In this document: positions 7,236-16,292 of the stretch, piece by piece | Layout: every line of letters begins with the position of its first letter | Numbering within the stretch: position 1 is the first letter of the stretch | Assembly (NCBI GenBank): GCA_934667065.1 | Contig: CAKULD010000009.1 | Location: 1 to 64,000, forward strand | Direction: 5' to 3' | Source of the DNA: an uncultured Collinsella sp. | GTDB lineage: Bacteria > Actinomycetota > Coriobacteriia > Coriobacteriales > Coriobacteriaceae | DNA: 64,000 nucleotides | The notes under the pieces: generated by a model | The model's database searches: none | The model's input: the letters and a program-made list of their open reading frames with translations, nothing else | What the model was told of the DNA's origin: nothing | Translations under genes and position numbers: made by a program

Positions 7236-8837
7236 TTAGCCCAGACGCGGGAACAGCGGGTCGCCCTTCTCGACGGGACGTCCGCCAGCAAGCAGGCCCC
7301 AAGCGCAAATGCCCTTGAGGTCGTCGCTCGCAGCCTCGTCCTCGCAGGACAGACGGCGCAGAGCCTCGGCAGAGGTCTGGGGCATGAGCGGCATCAGCAG
7401 GTGAGCAGCAATGCGGATGGCCTCGAGCAGGTTGTAGATCACAAACGCCAGCTCGTCGGCCTTGGCCTCGTCCTTGGCAAGCGCCCAGGGCTCGGAATCC
7501 TCGATGTAGTGGTTGGCGGCGTGGATGAGCTCCATGACCTCGTCCTTGGCTCCGCCGTAATCGAGCACGTCCATCTTGGCCATGTAGCGCTCGACCAGAC
7601 CGTCGGCAATCTTTGCCAGCGGGTTATCGAACGCGTCGAACGATGCGGGCTTGGCGGGGGCGCAACCGTCAAAGTACTTGCCGCTCATGTTGAGCGAACG
7701 CGAGATGAGGTTACCCCAGCTGTTGGCCAGGTCGGCGTTGTAGACCTGTTCCATGCGCTCAAAGCTGATAGCGCCATCGGTACCGGGCACCACGTCGGTC
7801 ATAAAGTAATAGCGATAGCCCTCAACACCCAACATGTCGATAACATCCTGCGGAGCAATGGCGTTGCCGCGGCTCTTGGACATCTTCTCGGCCTTACCGG
7901 TCTCGGCGTTGCGCACGGTCAGGAAGCCGTGGGCAAAGACGTGCTCGGGCAGGGCCTCTCCGATGGCCATGAGCATGGCCGGCCAAATGACGCAGTGGAA
8001 GCGAATGATGTCCTTGCCCACGATGTGGAACTGCGCAGGCCAGCGATAGGCCAGCTCGGCACGGGCCCCATCGGAATCGACGCCGTAGCCGACAGCCGTC
8101 ATGTAGTTGAGCAGCGCGTCGAACCACACGTACGTCACGTGGCCCTCGTCGAACGGAACCTGAATGCCCCAGTCAAAACTCGTGCGGCTCACGGAAAGGT
8201 CGTTGAGGCCGCCCTCGACAAAGCTGCGCACCTCGTTCATGCGGAACGCGGGCTCAACAAAATCGGGATGCTCGTCATAGAGCTTGAGCAGCTTGTCCTG
8301 GAAGGCGGAAAGCTTAAAGAAGTAGGACTCCTCCTGCACGCGCTCGAGCGGGCGGTGGCAATCGGGGCAGAGGTGCTGGCCGACGCTGCCGTACTCCTCG
8401 TCACCCTTCTGGACCTGCGTATCGGTGAAGTAGGTCTCGTCGGGCACGCAGTACCAGCCGTCGTAGCTGCCCTTATACAGGTAGCCGGACTCCTTCATGC
8501 GCTCCCACAGATACTGCACGGCGTGATGCTGACGCGGCTCGGTGGTGCGGATGAAGTCGTCGTTGGAGATCTCGAGCTTGCTCCAAAGCTCCTTGAAGTG
8601 CGGAGCCTGGCTGTCGGTCCACTCCTGCGGCGTCATGTCGTGCTTGGCTGCGGCCTCGGCGACCTTCTCGCCGTGCTCGTCCATACCGGTCAGGAACTTG
8701 ACGTTATAGCCGGCAGAGCGGCGATAACGAGCCTGAACGTCGGCAATGATGGTGGAATAAGCCGTGCCCAGGTGCGGATCGGCGTTGACGTAGTAGATAG
8801 GCGTCGTGATAAAGAACGAAGGCTTGGTTTGATCCAT
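7236..8837 (-). CDS. metG: Methionyl-tRNA synthetase
   Basis: A class I synthetase charging initiator and elongator tRNA-Met. The HIGH-type motif appears as NADPHLGTAYST and the KMSKS loop as EKMSKSRGNAI. A single CPDC knuckle is visible near residue 147. At 533 aa it lacks the C-terminal EMAP/Trbp111-like tRNA-binding domain found in longer homologues, so it is the short form. It is preceded on the same strand by rsmI. Confidence 0.96.
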   Translation of the reverse strand: MDQTKPSFFITTPIYYVNADPHLGTAYSTIIADVQARYRRSAGYNVKFLTGMDEHGEKVAEAAAKHDMTPQEWTDSQAPHFKELWSKLEISNDDFIRTTEPRQHHAVQYLWERMKESGYLYKGSYDGWYCVPDETYFTDTQVQKGDEEYGSVGQHLCPDCHRPLERVQEESYFFKLSAFQDKLLKLYDEHPDFVEPAFRMNEVRSFVEGGLNDLSVSRTSFDWGIQVPFDEGHVTYVWFDALLNYMTAVGYGVDSDGARAELAYRWPAQFHIVGKDIIRFHCVIWPAMLMAIGEALPEHVFAHGFLTVRNAETGKAEKMSKSRGNAIAPQDVIDMLGVEGYRYYFMTDVVPGTDGAISFERMEQVYNADLANSWGNLISRSLNMSGKYFDGCAPAKPASFDAFDNPLAKIADGLVERYMAKMDVLDYGGAKDEVMELIHAANHYIEDSEPWALAKDEAKADELAFVIYNLLEAIRIAAHLLMPLMPQTSAEALRRLSCEDEAASDDLKGICAWGLLAGGRPVEKGDPLFPRLG

Positions 8838-8906
8838 GGGGTCTGTCCTCCAGAAAAACGTTGCATACAGGGGATGATTCTAGCGCAAGGGCTGCATATC
8901 CTCCAT

Positions 8907-9785
8907 CTATTGCATATCGAGCACCATGGCATAGACATCGCGTTTGCGGCGCGAATACTTCTGCGACAGGCGCTTAGCCACCGCGGAGGCGGGCTCGCCC
9001 TCCTCGAGCGCGGCGCGGATGTCCTCGCGCAGGGCTTCATCGGGATCTACCGCCGCAATGCCAACCGGCGCGATGCCAGCCTCCTCATCCTCGCTTGGCG
9101 GCGCGATGACCAGCGCAATCTCTCCCTTCACCTCGCCACGAGCGCGCAGCTCTTCGGCAAGCAGAGCGGCAGGCCCGCGTAGGACCTCCTCGTGCAGCTT
9201 GGTAAGCTCGCGGCAGACAGCGACCTCGCGCTGGGGAAAGACCTCGGCCACGGCCTCAAGCGTCGCTACAATGCGATGTGGAGACTCGTAGAAGATGAGC
9301 GCGCCGGGCACCACGGCAAGGCGCTGAAGACGGCGCACACGATCGCCATGTTTGCGACCCAAAAAGCCCTCGAAGAAGAAATGCTCGCAGGGAATGCCGG
9401 ACGATACGAGTGCCGTGACGCATGCGGAAGGCCCGGGGATGACTTCGACGGGGACATCGGCCTCGCGTGCCGCCTCAACCAACGCCTGGCCGGGGTCAGA
9501 CACGCTCGGCATGCCAGCATCCGAGGCAAAGGCAAGAGTCTCCCCCGCCAGCAGGCGGTCGACCAGACCGGCGGCGCGGCTTGCAATCACGTTCTCGTCG
9601 CAACGGACGAGCGGCTTGGAGATGCCCAGGTGCATCAGCAGCTTTGAGGTCACGCGCGTGTCCTCACAGCAGATGGCGTCGGCGGCAGCGAATGCCTTAC
9701 CGACGCGCGGAGATAGATCGCCCAAGTTGCCGATGGGCGTGCCGACCACATAGAGTTTGCCCGTACGGGCGCCGTTTTGCGTCAT
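8907..9785 (-). CDS. rsmI: 16S rRNA (cytidine-1402-2'-O) methyltransferase
   Basis: A tetrapyrrole-methylase-fold enzyme that 2'-O-methylates C1402 of 16S rRNA. The N-terminus LYVVGTPIGNLGDLSPR, the CEDTR motif, DAGMPSVSDPG and VIPGPSA are characteristic. Length is 292 aa. Its stop is 69 bases before the metG start on the same strand, and it begins 6 bases after the GH5-like gene ends, so the three may share a transcript. Confidence 0.96.
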   Translation of the reverse strand: MTQNGARTGKLYVVGTPIGNLGDLSPRVGKAFAAADAICCEDTRVTSKLLMHLGISKPLVRCDENVIASRAAGLVDRLLAGETLAFASDAGMPSVSDPGQALVEAAREADVPVEVIPGPSACVTALVSSGIPCEHFFFEGFLGRKHGDRVRRLQRLAVVPGALIFYESPHRIVATLEAVAEVFPQREVAVCRELTKLHEEVLRGPAALLAEELRARGEVKGEIALVIAPPSEDEEAGIAPVGIAAVDPDEALREDIRAALEEGEPASAVAKRLSQKYSRRKRDVYAMVLDMQ

Positions 9786-9791
9786 ATCAAC

Positions 9792-10856
9792 CTATTCAAT
9801 CATGCCGCGCTCGAGTGTGCCGAGTGCCGCGCGGGCGTCCCATGCCGCGATTCGCTTCTCGGTCTTCCACGTTTGGAAGAACCAGCCAACCGCTGGCGCG
9901 AACGATGCCAGCTGGTTGGCGATGAACACGCGCTCGTAGGCATTGCGGCCCTCAGGCGTAACCGACGAGTTAGCGAAGATCGCCGCGCCCGACCATTCGC
10001 CCACCAGCACGGGGAACCCAGTTGCCATGGCCTCTTTGAGCTCGCGCTTGTTACGCGAGATCGCCGTCGTCAGCCCACGGGGGCTCGTGATGTCGAGCGC
10101 ATATTCGTCGCGGTAATGATACAGGTGAAGGTCCATGTAGACATTCTTGTACTTGGCGCCGCGCATAAAGTGCTTCCACTCGCTGGGATGCCCCGAAGAC
10201 GAGAAGACGACGATCTTATCCTCGGGCATATACGAACGGACGAGCTCGTACGCATCGCGATAGAAGTTACGCAGGTAGTGCGCCGGAATACCATCCGTCA
10301 TGGTAAAGAGACTCTTGCGGACGCTCATCTGCGGCGTATCCAGCAGCTCGATGCCTAGCAGGCTCTCGGCCTCGCCGTATCGATCTGCCAGGCGCTCGAG
10401 CACGTCGAGTGCGACATGGCGACCGTTGGTGGAAGAATGCCACTCGGCGACGGTCTCCGGCGTGGTGGGCGAATCGTTGGAATCGCCTTGACCACCGGGC
10501 ACCGTCGCCAGATCGAGCAGCACGCGGATGTTGTACTTAGCAGCCCACTCGATCGCGCGGTCGATATAGTCGACGACCGAGATGTAGGAAGCGTCGGATT
10601 CCTGCGAGCCAAAGGCATACCACGGCACCGGCAGGCGCACGGCGTTGAGGCCGATCTGCGCCATACGGCGAAAATCATCTTCGCTCACAAACGTCTCGTA
10701 GTGGCGGCGCATACGCTCGTTATAGGCAGCGGTGCCCATGGCCTCTTGCAGCTCCGCCGCATTGGATGCACCGGTCGCCGCATAGAGCGACGGGGTCACC
10801 CAGGGCTCGGGAATAAACCAGCCAGAGAGATTAACGCCAAGAATCCTCTCCATCAT
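9792..10856 (-). CDS. GH5-like (exo-beta-1,3-glucanase type) protein with altered active site
   Basis: A 354-aa protein resembling GH5 exo-1,3-beta-glucanases: the opening LGVNLSGWFIPEPWVTPSL, then GLNAVRLPVPWYAF. The barrel end carries VGEWSG with Glu-287 in the place of the family nucleophile. The acid/base site, normally N-E-P after GIELL, reads GIELLDTP (residues 169-175), so the catalytic Glu is replaced by Thr. No signal peptide is seen, so it should be cytoplasmic. It may be inactive as a hydrolase or work by another route. It sits 6 bases before rsmI on the same strand. Confidence 0.8.
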   Translation of the reverse strand: MMERILGVNLSGWFIPEPWVTPSLYAATGASNAAELQEAMGTAAYNERMRRHYETFVSEDDFRRMAQIGLNAVRLPVPWYAFGSQESDASYISVVDYIDRAIEWAAKYNIRVLLDLATVPGGQGDSNDSPTTPETVAEWHSSTNGRHVALDVLERLADRYGEAESLLGIELLDTPQMSVRKSLFTMTDGIPAHYLRNFYRDAYELVRSYMPEDKIVVFSSSGHPSEWKHFMRGAKYKNVYMDLHLYHYRDEYALDITSPRGLTTAISRNKRELKEAMATGFPVLVGEWSGAAIFANSSVTPEGRNAYERVFIANQLASFAPAVGWFFQTWKTEKRIAAWDARAALGTLERGMIE

Positions 10857-11023
10857 GGCCCCCTTCGAATCGCGCAGGCTTGGCCCGCATCGTATTGCAT
10901 AGGATAAGTATCGTTTTGAGTATACCCGCGCATGCGGACAGGCGACCGAACGGTCTACAAAGTGACGCGAAAGTGGAAGGAATGTCTGGGAGCAGGCGGG
11001 GCTCGGGATGGCACGCCTGGATG

Positions 11024-11087
11024 CATAAAAGAAAAGGACCCCTTTGCAGAGGTCCTAGTCAATTCAAGGTGGCGGGGAAGGGAATCG
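11024..11087 (-). repeat. Distal copy of the tRNA-Phe 3' end and terminator
   Basis: Sixty-four bases identical to 11210-11273. It starts in the T-loop of tRNA-Phe and ends after the terminator hairpin. It also carries the same acceptor change (CCCCGCC) as the intact tRNA gene. Confidence 0.9.
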
Positions 11088-11209
11088 CGCCCGCGCTCCG
11101 CGCGTGCGGACCGCTGCGGCGCTTCCGCGCCTTGCGAGCTCCGCTGGCAAACGCTATCGCGTTTCCTCAGCTCCGCGCCCTCACGGGGTTCGATTCCATG
11201 CGAGGGCTA
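11088..11209 (-). repeat. GC-rich hairpin spacer of the tRNA-Phe-linked repeat
   Basis: A 122-base spacer with the same architecture as at tRNA-Arg and tRNA-Leu but diverged sequence. It has an inverted T-loop box GGTTCGATTCC (plus strand, about 11189-11199), an AAACGC-GATA-GCGTTT hairpin and a GGCGC-GGAA-GCGCC hairpin. Stem sequences differ from the other two loci while pairing is kept. Confidence 0.8.
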
Positions 11210-11253
11210 CATAAAAGAAAAGGACCCCTTTGCAGAGGTCCTAGTCAATTCAA

Positions 11254-11328
<75 letters not shown>

Positions 11329-11462
11329 ATTTGAGGTGTGCCTTGTTTCAAGGCTTGATTAGTATAACCAAGGACGCGCTCCGGTCAACCGAGAATTTTA
11401 AAAAAGTTTTTGAGCACGGCGTCAGCCCCAACCTCGCCCCACAGAACAGCACGTCAGAGGCA

Positions 11463-11750
11463 TCAACCGGCCGCAAGAAGTTTTTCGCTCAGGGCCACAC
11501 GGGCAAACTCACTTGGCGTCATCCCCTCGGCTGCCGCCCTTCGGCGAATCGCCTCCTTCATTCCTAGGGGAATCTTGACCGATAGCGTTGCCGTCCCCTC
11601 ACTTGAGAGCGGGGGCCGCCCGTGCACGATCCCCCCAACGGTGTGTTCGCCATTCGGAAACTCGCCATGCTCGTACGACTCGCACCACGTGTCAATCATT
11701 TCATCCGTTACAACCTGACCATTAGCGGCCGTATATGTCTTGCCCATCAT
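11463..11750 (-). CDS. Ribbon-helix-helix-type antitoxin/regulator-like protein
   Basis: A 95-aa protein. The C-terminal half (TATLSVKIPLGMKEAIRRRA then GMTPSEFARVALSEKL) has the beta-strand plus two helices of a ribbon-helix-helix DNA-binding fold. The N-terminal part (MGKTYTAANGQVVTDEMID) resembles the lead of antitoxin-like proteins in gut Firmicutes and Actinobacteria. AAAGGG precedes the start. No toxin gene is visible on either side, so a toxin-antitoxin role is only a possibility. Confidence 0.72.
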   Translation of the reverse strand: MMGKTYTAANGQVVTDEMIDTWCESYEHGEFPNGEHTVGGIVHGRPPLSSEGTATLSVKIPLGMKEAIRRRAAAEGMTPSEFARVALSEKLLAAG

Positions 11751-11860
11751 CGACCCTTTCCGTCAGGTGCTTTTTGGCGTTGGAATGAATCTCCACGTCC
11801 ATGCATCTTCCCCTCCATCTTACCCAATTTCGTATGACGAAAGTCCGCTGTCGCCATTTC

Positions 11861-12220
11861 TTAAGCCGGTACTCGTTGGAAAGCAGGGGGCGATGCGAGC
11901 ATTGAGGGGCGTTCTAGCACGGCCCAGGCGCATGGGTGGGAGCACATGCGCCAAGGGCGAACGTTTTCGTAGCATGCGAGGACATTGCCGCTGCGATCGA
12001 TGAAGGCAATGTCGATGGGATAGGCCATAAAGCACGTGTGGACCGAGGAACATTGCGGGAACGCCATGACGAGCGGAAGGCCGCCAGCCGTGATCGGCGA
12101 CCGCCCCAGCATGCCGCGCAGGCGTGCGGCAAACGACTCCGCCACCACAAACTCTGCCGGCGTCCAGACCAACCTGTTGAGCGCCCGCGCGTAGGCGATG
12201 TAGGACGAAACCGCAGTCAC
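11861..12220 (-). CDS. DUF192 (COG1430) family protein
   Basis: A 119-aa protein of the DUF192 family, a small beta-rich domain of unknown function. The pattern includes AARLRGMLGR, PLVMAFPQCSSVHTCFM and PIDIAFIDRSGNVLACYENV. I chose a GTG start at 12220 because GTGA overlaps the stop of the pseudopilin gene before it and GGGGGTGG lies upstream. The longer frame to 12325 is less likely. It ends the Tad operon, so a role in pilus assembly or surface export is suggested only by position. Confidence 0.82.
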   Translation of the reverse strand: MTAVSSYIAYARALNRLVWTPAEFVVAESFAARLRGMLGRSPITAGGLPLVMAFPQCSSVHTCFMAYPIDIAFIDRSGNVLACYENVRPWRMCSHPCAWAVLERPSMLASPPAFQRVPA

Positions 12221-12693
12221 ATAACCACCCCCGGACGCCATGGGTCGATCGTTACCACGCGCTCGTGCGACAACTGTGCCGGCGCACCCAAAGAAAGACC
12301 GGCAATGCTCAGCGAGCTCGGCCATGGCTCGTAGTGCATGGTGCAGGTATAGGTCCTAAACGTTCCGGATAGGGAGAGCAGGCCACCATCCGATGTCGCC
12401 GCGCCTTGTTCACTCGACACTTCGATCTGCAAGTCATAGCCTTCCATGGCATTCAGAATTTGAGTCTGAACCGTCGCCGAGGCATCAATGGAACTTTCGT
12501 CGCCCTCCCCTTCCGGCGCCACGGCATGCGCCAGCACGATGTCGGGCACCACGCGGTCGAAACGCGCAACCGCGCTGGCAAAGACCATGACGTTGTACAC
12601 GATGAGCGCCAGTACCAGCAAGACGGGCGTGACCACGGCCATCTCGACCGTTGCCTGAGCACGTTCCTCGCGCATGATTGCACGAGCGCTCAT
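12217..12693 (-). CDS. TadE-like pseudopilin
   Basis: A 158-aa protein with a prepilin-like N-terminus: a basic lead ending in EERAQATVEMA, then the hydrophobic span AVVTPVLLVLALIVYNVMVF. The E at +5 after the expected cleavage site is kept. The rest is a soluble outer domain. The start at 12693 overlaps the stop of the TadG-like gene (TAATG). It is likely a minor subunit of the Flp pilus. Confidence 0.85.
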   Translation of the reverse strand: MSARAIMREERAQATVEMAVVTPVLLVLALIVYNVMVFASAVARFDRVVPDIVLAHAVAPEGEGDESSIDASATVQTQILNAMEGYDLQIEVSSEQGAATSDGGLLSLSGTFRTYTCTMHYEPWPSSLSIAGLSLGAPAQLSHERVVTIDPWRPGVVM

Positions 12694-14858
12694 TACGACC
12701 CACCGCCCAAGGCGCCCACCAGCGTGGCGACATCGACGGTAAGCGGGATGGAGCCGCCGCCGGGCAGCGGAATCTCTGCAAGCGTAAACACCGTGCCGCT
12801 GATGGTGCGCTCGACTTGGTATTCCAACGCCTCGCAAAGTGCTTTGGGATCGGTCACGCCCAGCGGGATGCTTCGCAGCTTGTCCTGCGTTTTAGAAAGA
12901 CCCGTGATGTCTGAGCCCGGACTCCTAATGACGTTGGCGGTATCGGTCAGCACGGGCTTTCGTAGGCGCAGGTCGCACGGCTCGAGCCCGAGGGCCGCCA
13001 CGGAAGACGAGACCGTGTCGCCGAGCCACGATGCAATGGAACCCAGCGCGCCGCTACCCCCTCCCAAGTCATTGATCATCTCGCCCATGAGCTCATCGGC
13101 CGAGCCTTGGATATCCCCGTATCCTACGAGCAGCCGTCCCCAAACATCCATGACGCCGTCGAGTACGCCGGCAACGCCACCCGAGCGCTCCTCCAATGTC
13201 GAGAAAAATCGTGAGAGGACATTGTTTTGCGCGGTTGCCTCGTCGGGTGCCAGGACCGCGGCCGAGATCGCACCGCGGCTGCCCAGCTTGACCGCCGAGT
13301 TAAACGAAGAGTTGAGCTTGTCGGGACTGGATATGTCGTCCGAGACCGCAAAGGCAACCACGCCATTGCGCCCAGGCGGAGCGATGCGCGGTCGTTCGCC
13401 CGAAAGCGCCTTGATGGCCTGGTCGAAGGCATTGCTTGCACGGTCGGCCTCGTCTTCGGTTTGACGCATGAGCTCGAGCTCTTTGTTGCGACAGTCGGCA
13501 TAGTCCTCCAGGGCCTCTTTGAACTCATTGAAATGGTATTCGAAGCCGTTTTTTATGGACGACGGAGGCATAAGAGCGCTTCCAAGCGTGACCACGCCGA
13601 AGCCGCATACTTCGCACGTATCATGACCATCATAATCGGCAACAGACGCCAGCCCGCTCGGCGTCCCTTTCTGATAGACGGGACAATCGGTTCCATAGTG
13701 CAGGTATGTTCTGCCGTCATTGCTACTTACAGGCCATGCAACATCGGTATAAAGCTCGGTCGGCCGCACTTCGTTTGGGACACGTGGCAATAGTGGAATA
13801 TAGGCAGAAAACTGTTCGCCATCGTCTCTTATATATGCTCGATCAACTTCTTCAATCGCATAGGTATAGAACGCTCTTCGAGCAGCTGACTGAGCTTTCA
13901 TCTCGGCGCTCGAACCCTGAGGCTCTTCATTCGCCAGACGCTGGCGATAATAGGTCTTCGCACGATCGAGGGCAACCTGTGGCTCCCATGTGACACTCGA
14001 GGCAAAGTGCGGATTCTCAATATCCGATAGCTTTGCCAAACTCCTCGCGCGCTCCCATATGCATGAGTACCTGCCAATCGCGCTCTCATCCGGCCCGCCG
14101 CAATCCGCCAGCCAGGCGCGCTCTTTGGCCTTCGCCGTCTCCTCGGAAGCCTTCTGCAGCTCCTCGGCCGCGTACTCCAAATCTTCCGATGTGTCTTTAA
14201 TCGCATCGGTCGAGATCTCGGAACCCTTGAGCGCAACGAAGTCTGACTCAGATGTCCGAGGCACGGCAAGCGCCGTTCCGGTATACGTCACGCTATCGGT
14301 ATCCTGCGCCGACACCGCCTGCGTAGCTCGCGCGGCGACCAGATACGGTAAAGCCGTCTCGATTTTCTGTAAGCCTTCCGATGCGCTTTTGGCAAACTTG
14401 TTGCGCGTTTTAATAATCTCAATTCCCGTGTCGACCATATTGCCGGCAACCGGCTCGGCACCCGGAATGAGGATGGCGACCAAGCCGGTGCCAATCGTGG
14501 CAAACCCCGCTAGTCCCAAGCTCAAGATGCTCGCATCCACCACCGTGGCTGCCGTGTGATAGGACGACACCACGTTGGCGCCCGCCAGAGCGCCACTATC
14601 GGCAGCCACCTGGGTGTCCCCCGCACGTGACATGCTCCATATTGCCGCGGTCGAGGAAAACAGCAGCGTGAGCATCACCAAGATGACCACCGCAGAGGAG
14701 AGCGTGGTGTAGGCACCGTCTTCGATAAACAGGTCGACGCCGGCGCGGCCCATAAAGCCGCCCCGCTTGCGGTGAGCGCCCGGCCGACAACGGTCTGCAA
14801 GCCCTCGCATCGCCCGCAGCAGGCAGCGTTTAATCCCACGCAGCAATCCACGAATCAT
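12693..14858 (-). CDS. tadG: TadG-like pilus assembly protein
   Basis: A 721-aa protein with one N-terminal membrane span (about residues 45-75; YTTLSSAVVILVMLTLLF...) followed by AGDTQVAADSGALAGAN, which is typical of TadG and related Flp assembly proteins. A large external domain follows with several Cys residues and helical Glu/Ala-rich stretches. The start at 14858 has GGAGGGAG just upstream and overlaps the TadE-like gene by 29 bases; a longer frame to 14963 is unsupported. Confidence 0.82.
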   Translation of the reverse strand: MIRGLLRGIKRCLLRAMRGLADRCRPGAHRKRGGFMGRAGVDLFIEDGAYTTLSSAVVILVMLTLLFSSTAAIWSMSRAGDTQVAADSGALAGANVVSSYHTAATVVDASILSLGLAGFATIGTGLVAILIPGAEPVAGNMVDTGIEIIKTRNKFAKSASEGLQKIETALPYLVAARATQAVSAQDTDSVTYTGTALAVPRTSESDFVALKGSEISTDAIKDTSEDLEYAAEELQKASEETAKAKERAWLADCGGPDESAIGRYSCIWERARSLAKLSDIENPHFASSVTWEPQVALDRAKTYYRQRLANEEPQGSSAEMKAQSAARRAFYTYAIEEVDRAYIRDDGEQFSAYIPLLPRVPNEVRPTELYTDVAWPVSSNDGRTYLHYGTDCPVYQKGTPSGLASVADYDGHDTCEVCGFGVVTLGSALMPPSSIKNGFEYHFNEFKEALEDYADCRNKELELMRQTEDEADRASNAFDQAIKALSGERPRIAPPGRNGVVAFAVSDDISSPDKLNSSFNSAVKLGSRGAISAAVLAPDEATAQNNVLSRFFSTLEERSGGVAGVLDGVMDVWGRLLVGYGDIQGSADELMGEMINDLGGGSGALGSIASWLGDTVSSSVAALGLEPCDLRLRKPVLTDTANVIRSPGSDITGLSKTQDKLRSIPLGVTDPKALCEALEYQVERTISGTVFTLAEIPLPGGGSIPLTVDVATLVGALGGGS

Positions 14859-15366
14859 AATCTCCCTCCAGCCATTCGGGACGCGATTGATACGAAACAT
14901 CGACTTTGAGCTCGATATAGCCGCCCTCGCCCGCACTGCCCATGGCCTGAGCAAATGCACCAATCACAGGCAGCGGCTTGACCTCGCCAACAACGGACAC
15001 AGACGAAACGCCACCCGCGCCGGCCCGACCAAGCTCGATATCCCACGACAGCGGCCCGCCGGCATGGAAGATCGAGACATTGGGCACCGCGGCAAGTCGA
15101 CGACGGGCAAACTCCTTAAGGTCGTCGTCTTCCGCCGTCGTCGTGGTCATGAGCCGCGCGGTCTCGGCGGCGGCAGACTCCATAACCGCGCGCGTATAGA
15201 GCAGGCACACCGGTTGTAGCGCGAGAAGGATGAGCGTCAGAAACGTCGGCAGCAAAAAGGCAGCCTCGACCGTAGACTGCGCCCGGTCCTCGCGCGCAAT
15301 ATCAATACAACGCGATGTCCTTAGCGCCCGCAGCGGCGTCGATAACCGATGTCGAGGTAACGCCAT
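14830..15366 (-). CDS. tadE: TadE-like pseudopilin
   Basis: About 178 aa with a basic N-terminus, EDRAQSTVEAAFLLPTFLTLILLALQP as the prepilin-type cleavage and membrane region, and an external domain. The start is uncertain: ATG at 15366 has only a weak ribosome site and overlaps the 72-aa gene by 65 bases, but no better in-frame start was seen nearer to the signal. It is probably processed by a type IV prepilin peptidase encoded elsewhere. Confidence 0.8.
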   Translation of the reverse strand: MALPRHRLSTPLRALRTSRCIDIAREDRAQSTVEAAFLLPTFLTLILLALQPVCLLYTRAVMESAAAETARLMTTTTAEDDDLKEFARRRLAAVPNVSIFHAGGPLSWDIELGRAGAGGVSSVSVVGEVKPLPVIGAFAQAMGSAGEGGYIELKVDVSYQSRPEWLEGDYDSWIAAWD

Positions 15367-15520
15367 GAGACGCCGCCCGCTCGACCAGTGCTGCCAGGCG
15401 CCCTTCGGTGCCGGCGCGCCAAAGTCCCGCGATTGCCAGCACGATAGAAAGCAGCGCCACCGTGACGATGGCGTATTCGACCGTCGATTGGGCAGATTCC
15501 TCACACAGGACAACATGCAT
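15302..15520 (-). CDS. Small Flp/TadE-like prepilin, 72 aa
   Basis: Starts after AAAGGAGGGG, one base past the previous stop. The N-terminus CEESAQSTVEYAIVTVALL is a type IVb prepilin-like cleavage and hydrophobic region, resembling both the Flp pilin of this operon (ESAQGTTEYAILVGVL) and the TadE proteins. The remainder is short. It may be a second pilin or minor pseudopilin. Confidence 0.78.
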   Translation of the reverse strand: MHVVLCEESAQSTVEYAIVTVALLSIVLAIAGLWRAGTEGRLAALVERAASHGVTSTSVIDAAAGAKDIALY

Positions 15521-15521
15521 T

Positions 15522-16085
15522 TCACGACCCCTCCTTTGAGCCCTCCGTCTTTGGAACCAGGCGAGCCACACGCAAACGGCACGAGGCATCACCGGCATCC
15601 GCGGCAACCGTCACCATGTCGACCCAGCCGCGTCCGTCACGCACGATGGCGCCCCAAACATTGCCCTTGATGTCGAGATAGCCGCTCAGGGCGAGCTGCG
15701 CCGTGGGCACCTCGCGGTAGGCGCGCAACAGATCTGCCGCCGCTTCGGTCATCGGTCGGTCCTCAGTCCATGCAAGACGAACCGCAATCGCATTATCTGC
15801 AGGCGGCTCCGCCGCAACGCCCGACCGCTCGTCGAGTGCCCGCAAAAAGGTTTGCGTCGTGACGACAACGTCAGAGTTATCCGCATCTCGCATCTCATCT
15901 TTTTTAGACACCTTCGCCGAATCTGAGCCGGAATCGACGAAGGTCCCAGGACGCTGCTGCCGCGCGATGTAAAGTCCCCAAAGCGCCGCCGCTATCGCCA
16001 CGGTTAAACAGGCAAATACCAGCAGCGCGGCGATAGGACGCCCGCCCGCTACAGGCTGTTGATGCCGTCTTTGATCGCGTTCCAT
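15522..16085 (-). CDS. Tad-operon membrane-anchored protein, unknown
   Basis: A 187-aa protein with one N-terminal membrane helix (about residues 18-40, IAALLVFACLTVAIAAALWG) and an external domain. I recognise no family. The start at 16085 overlaps the flp stop by 37 bases and no closer start is evident. It sits between the pilin and the small pseudopilin, so an assembly or anchoring role for the Flp pilus is plausible. Confidence 0.7.
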   Translation of the reverse strand: MERDQRRHQQPVAGGRPIAALLVFACLTVAIAAALWGLYIARQQRPGTFVDSGSDSAKVSKKDEMRDADNSDVVVTTQTFLRALDERSGVAAEPPADNAIAVRLAWTEDRPMTEAAADLLRAYREVPTAQLALSGYLDIKGNVWGAIVRDGRGWVDMVTVAADAGDASCRLRVARLVPKTEGSKEGS

Positions 16086-16282
16086 AGGTCTTCGACCTTG
16101 CCTTTAAACGCGACGATGGCAATGATCGCGATCACCACGAGTACGCCCACCAAGATGGCATACTCGGTGGTACCCTGCGCGCTTTCTTCTTGCAACAACG
16201 CCTTGGCACGTTGGCGAGCGCACACCACCTGGCAGAACGCCCGGCTCCAAGCTCTACTAACAACGTCAGTCATCGTATCCAT
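16049..16282 (-). CDS. flp: Flp-family type IVb pilin
   Basis: A 77-aa prepilin with a 30-odd-residue basic leader and the classic EESAQGTTEYAILVGVLVV segment; the E-Y pair after the processing site is the Flp hallmark. The hydrophobic helix runs to about residue 58, leaving a short tail. GGGAGG precedes the start at 16282. It is the likely major subunit of the pilus assembled by TadA, TadB and TadC. Confidence 0.92.
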   Translation of the reverse strand: MDTMTDVVSRAWSRAFCQVVCARQRAKALLQEESAQGTTEYAILVGVLVVIAIIAIVAFKGKVEDLWNAIKDGINSL

Positions 16283-16292
16283 GTATTCCTCC

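Noticed and set aside
7173..9182. A 669-codon plus-strand open frame over metG and rsmI
   Set aside because: It is a frame shadow of two clear housekeeping genes on the other strand; its translation is low complexity and has no domain.
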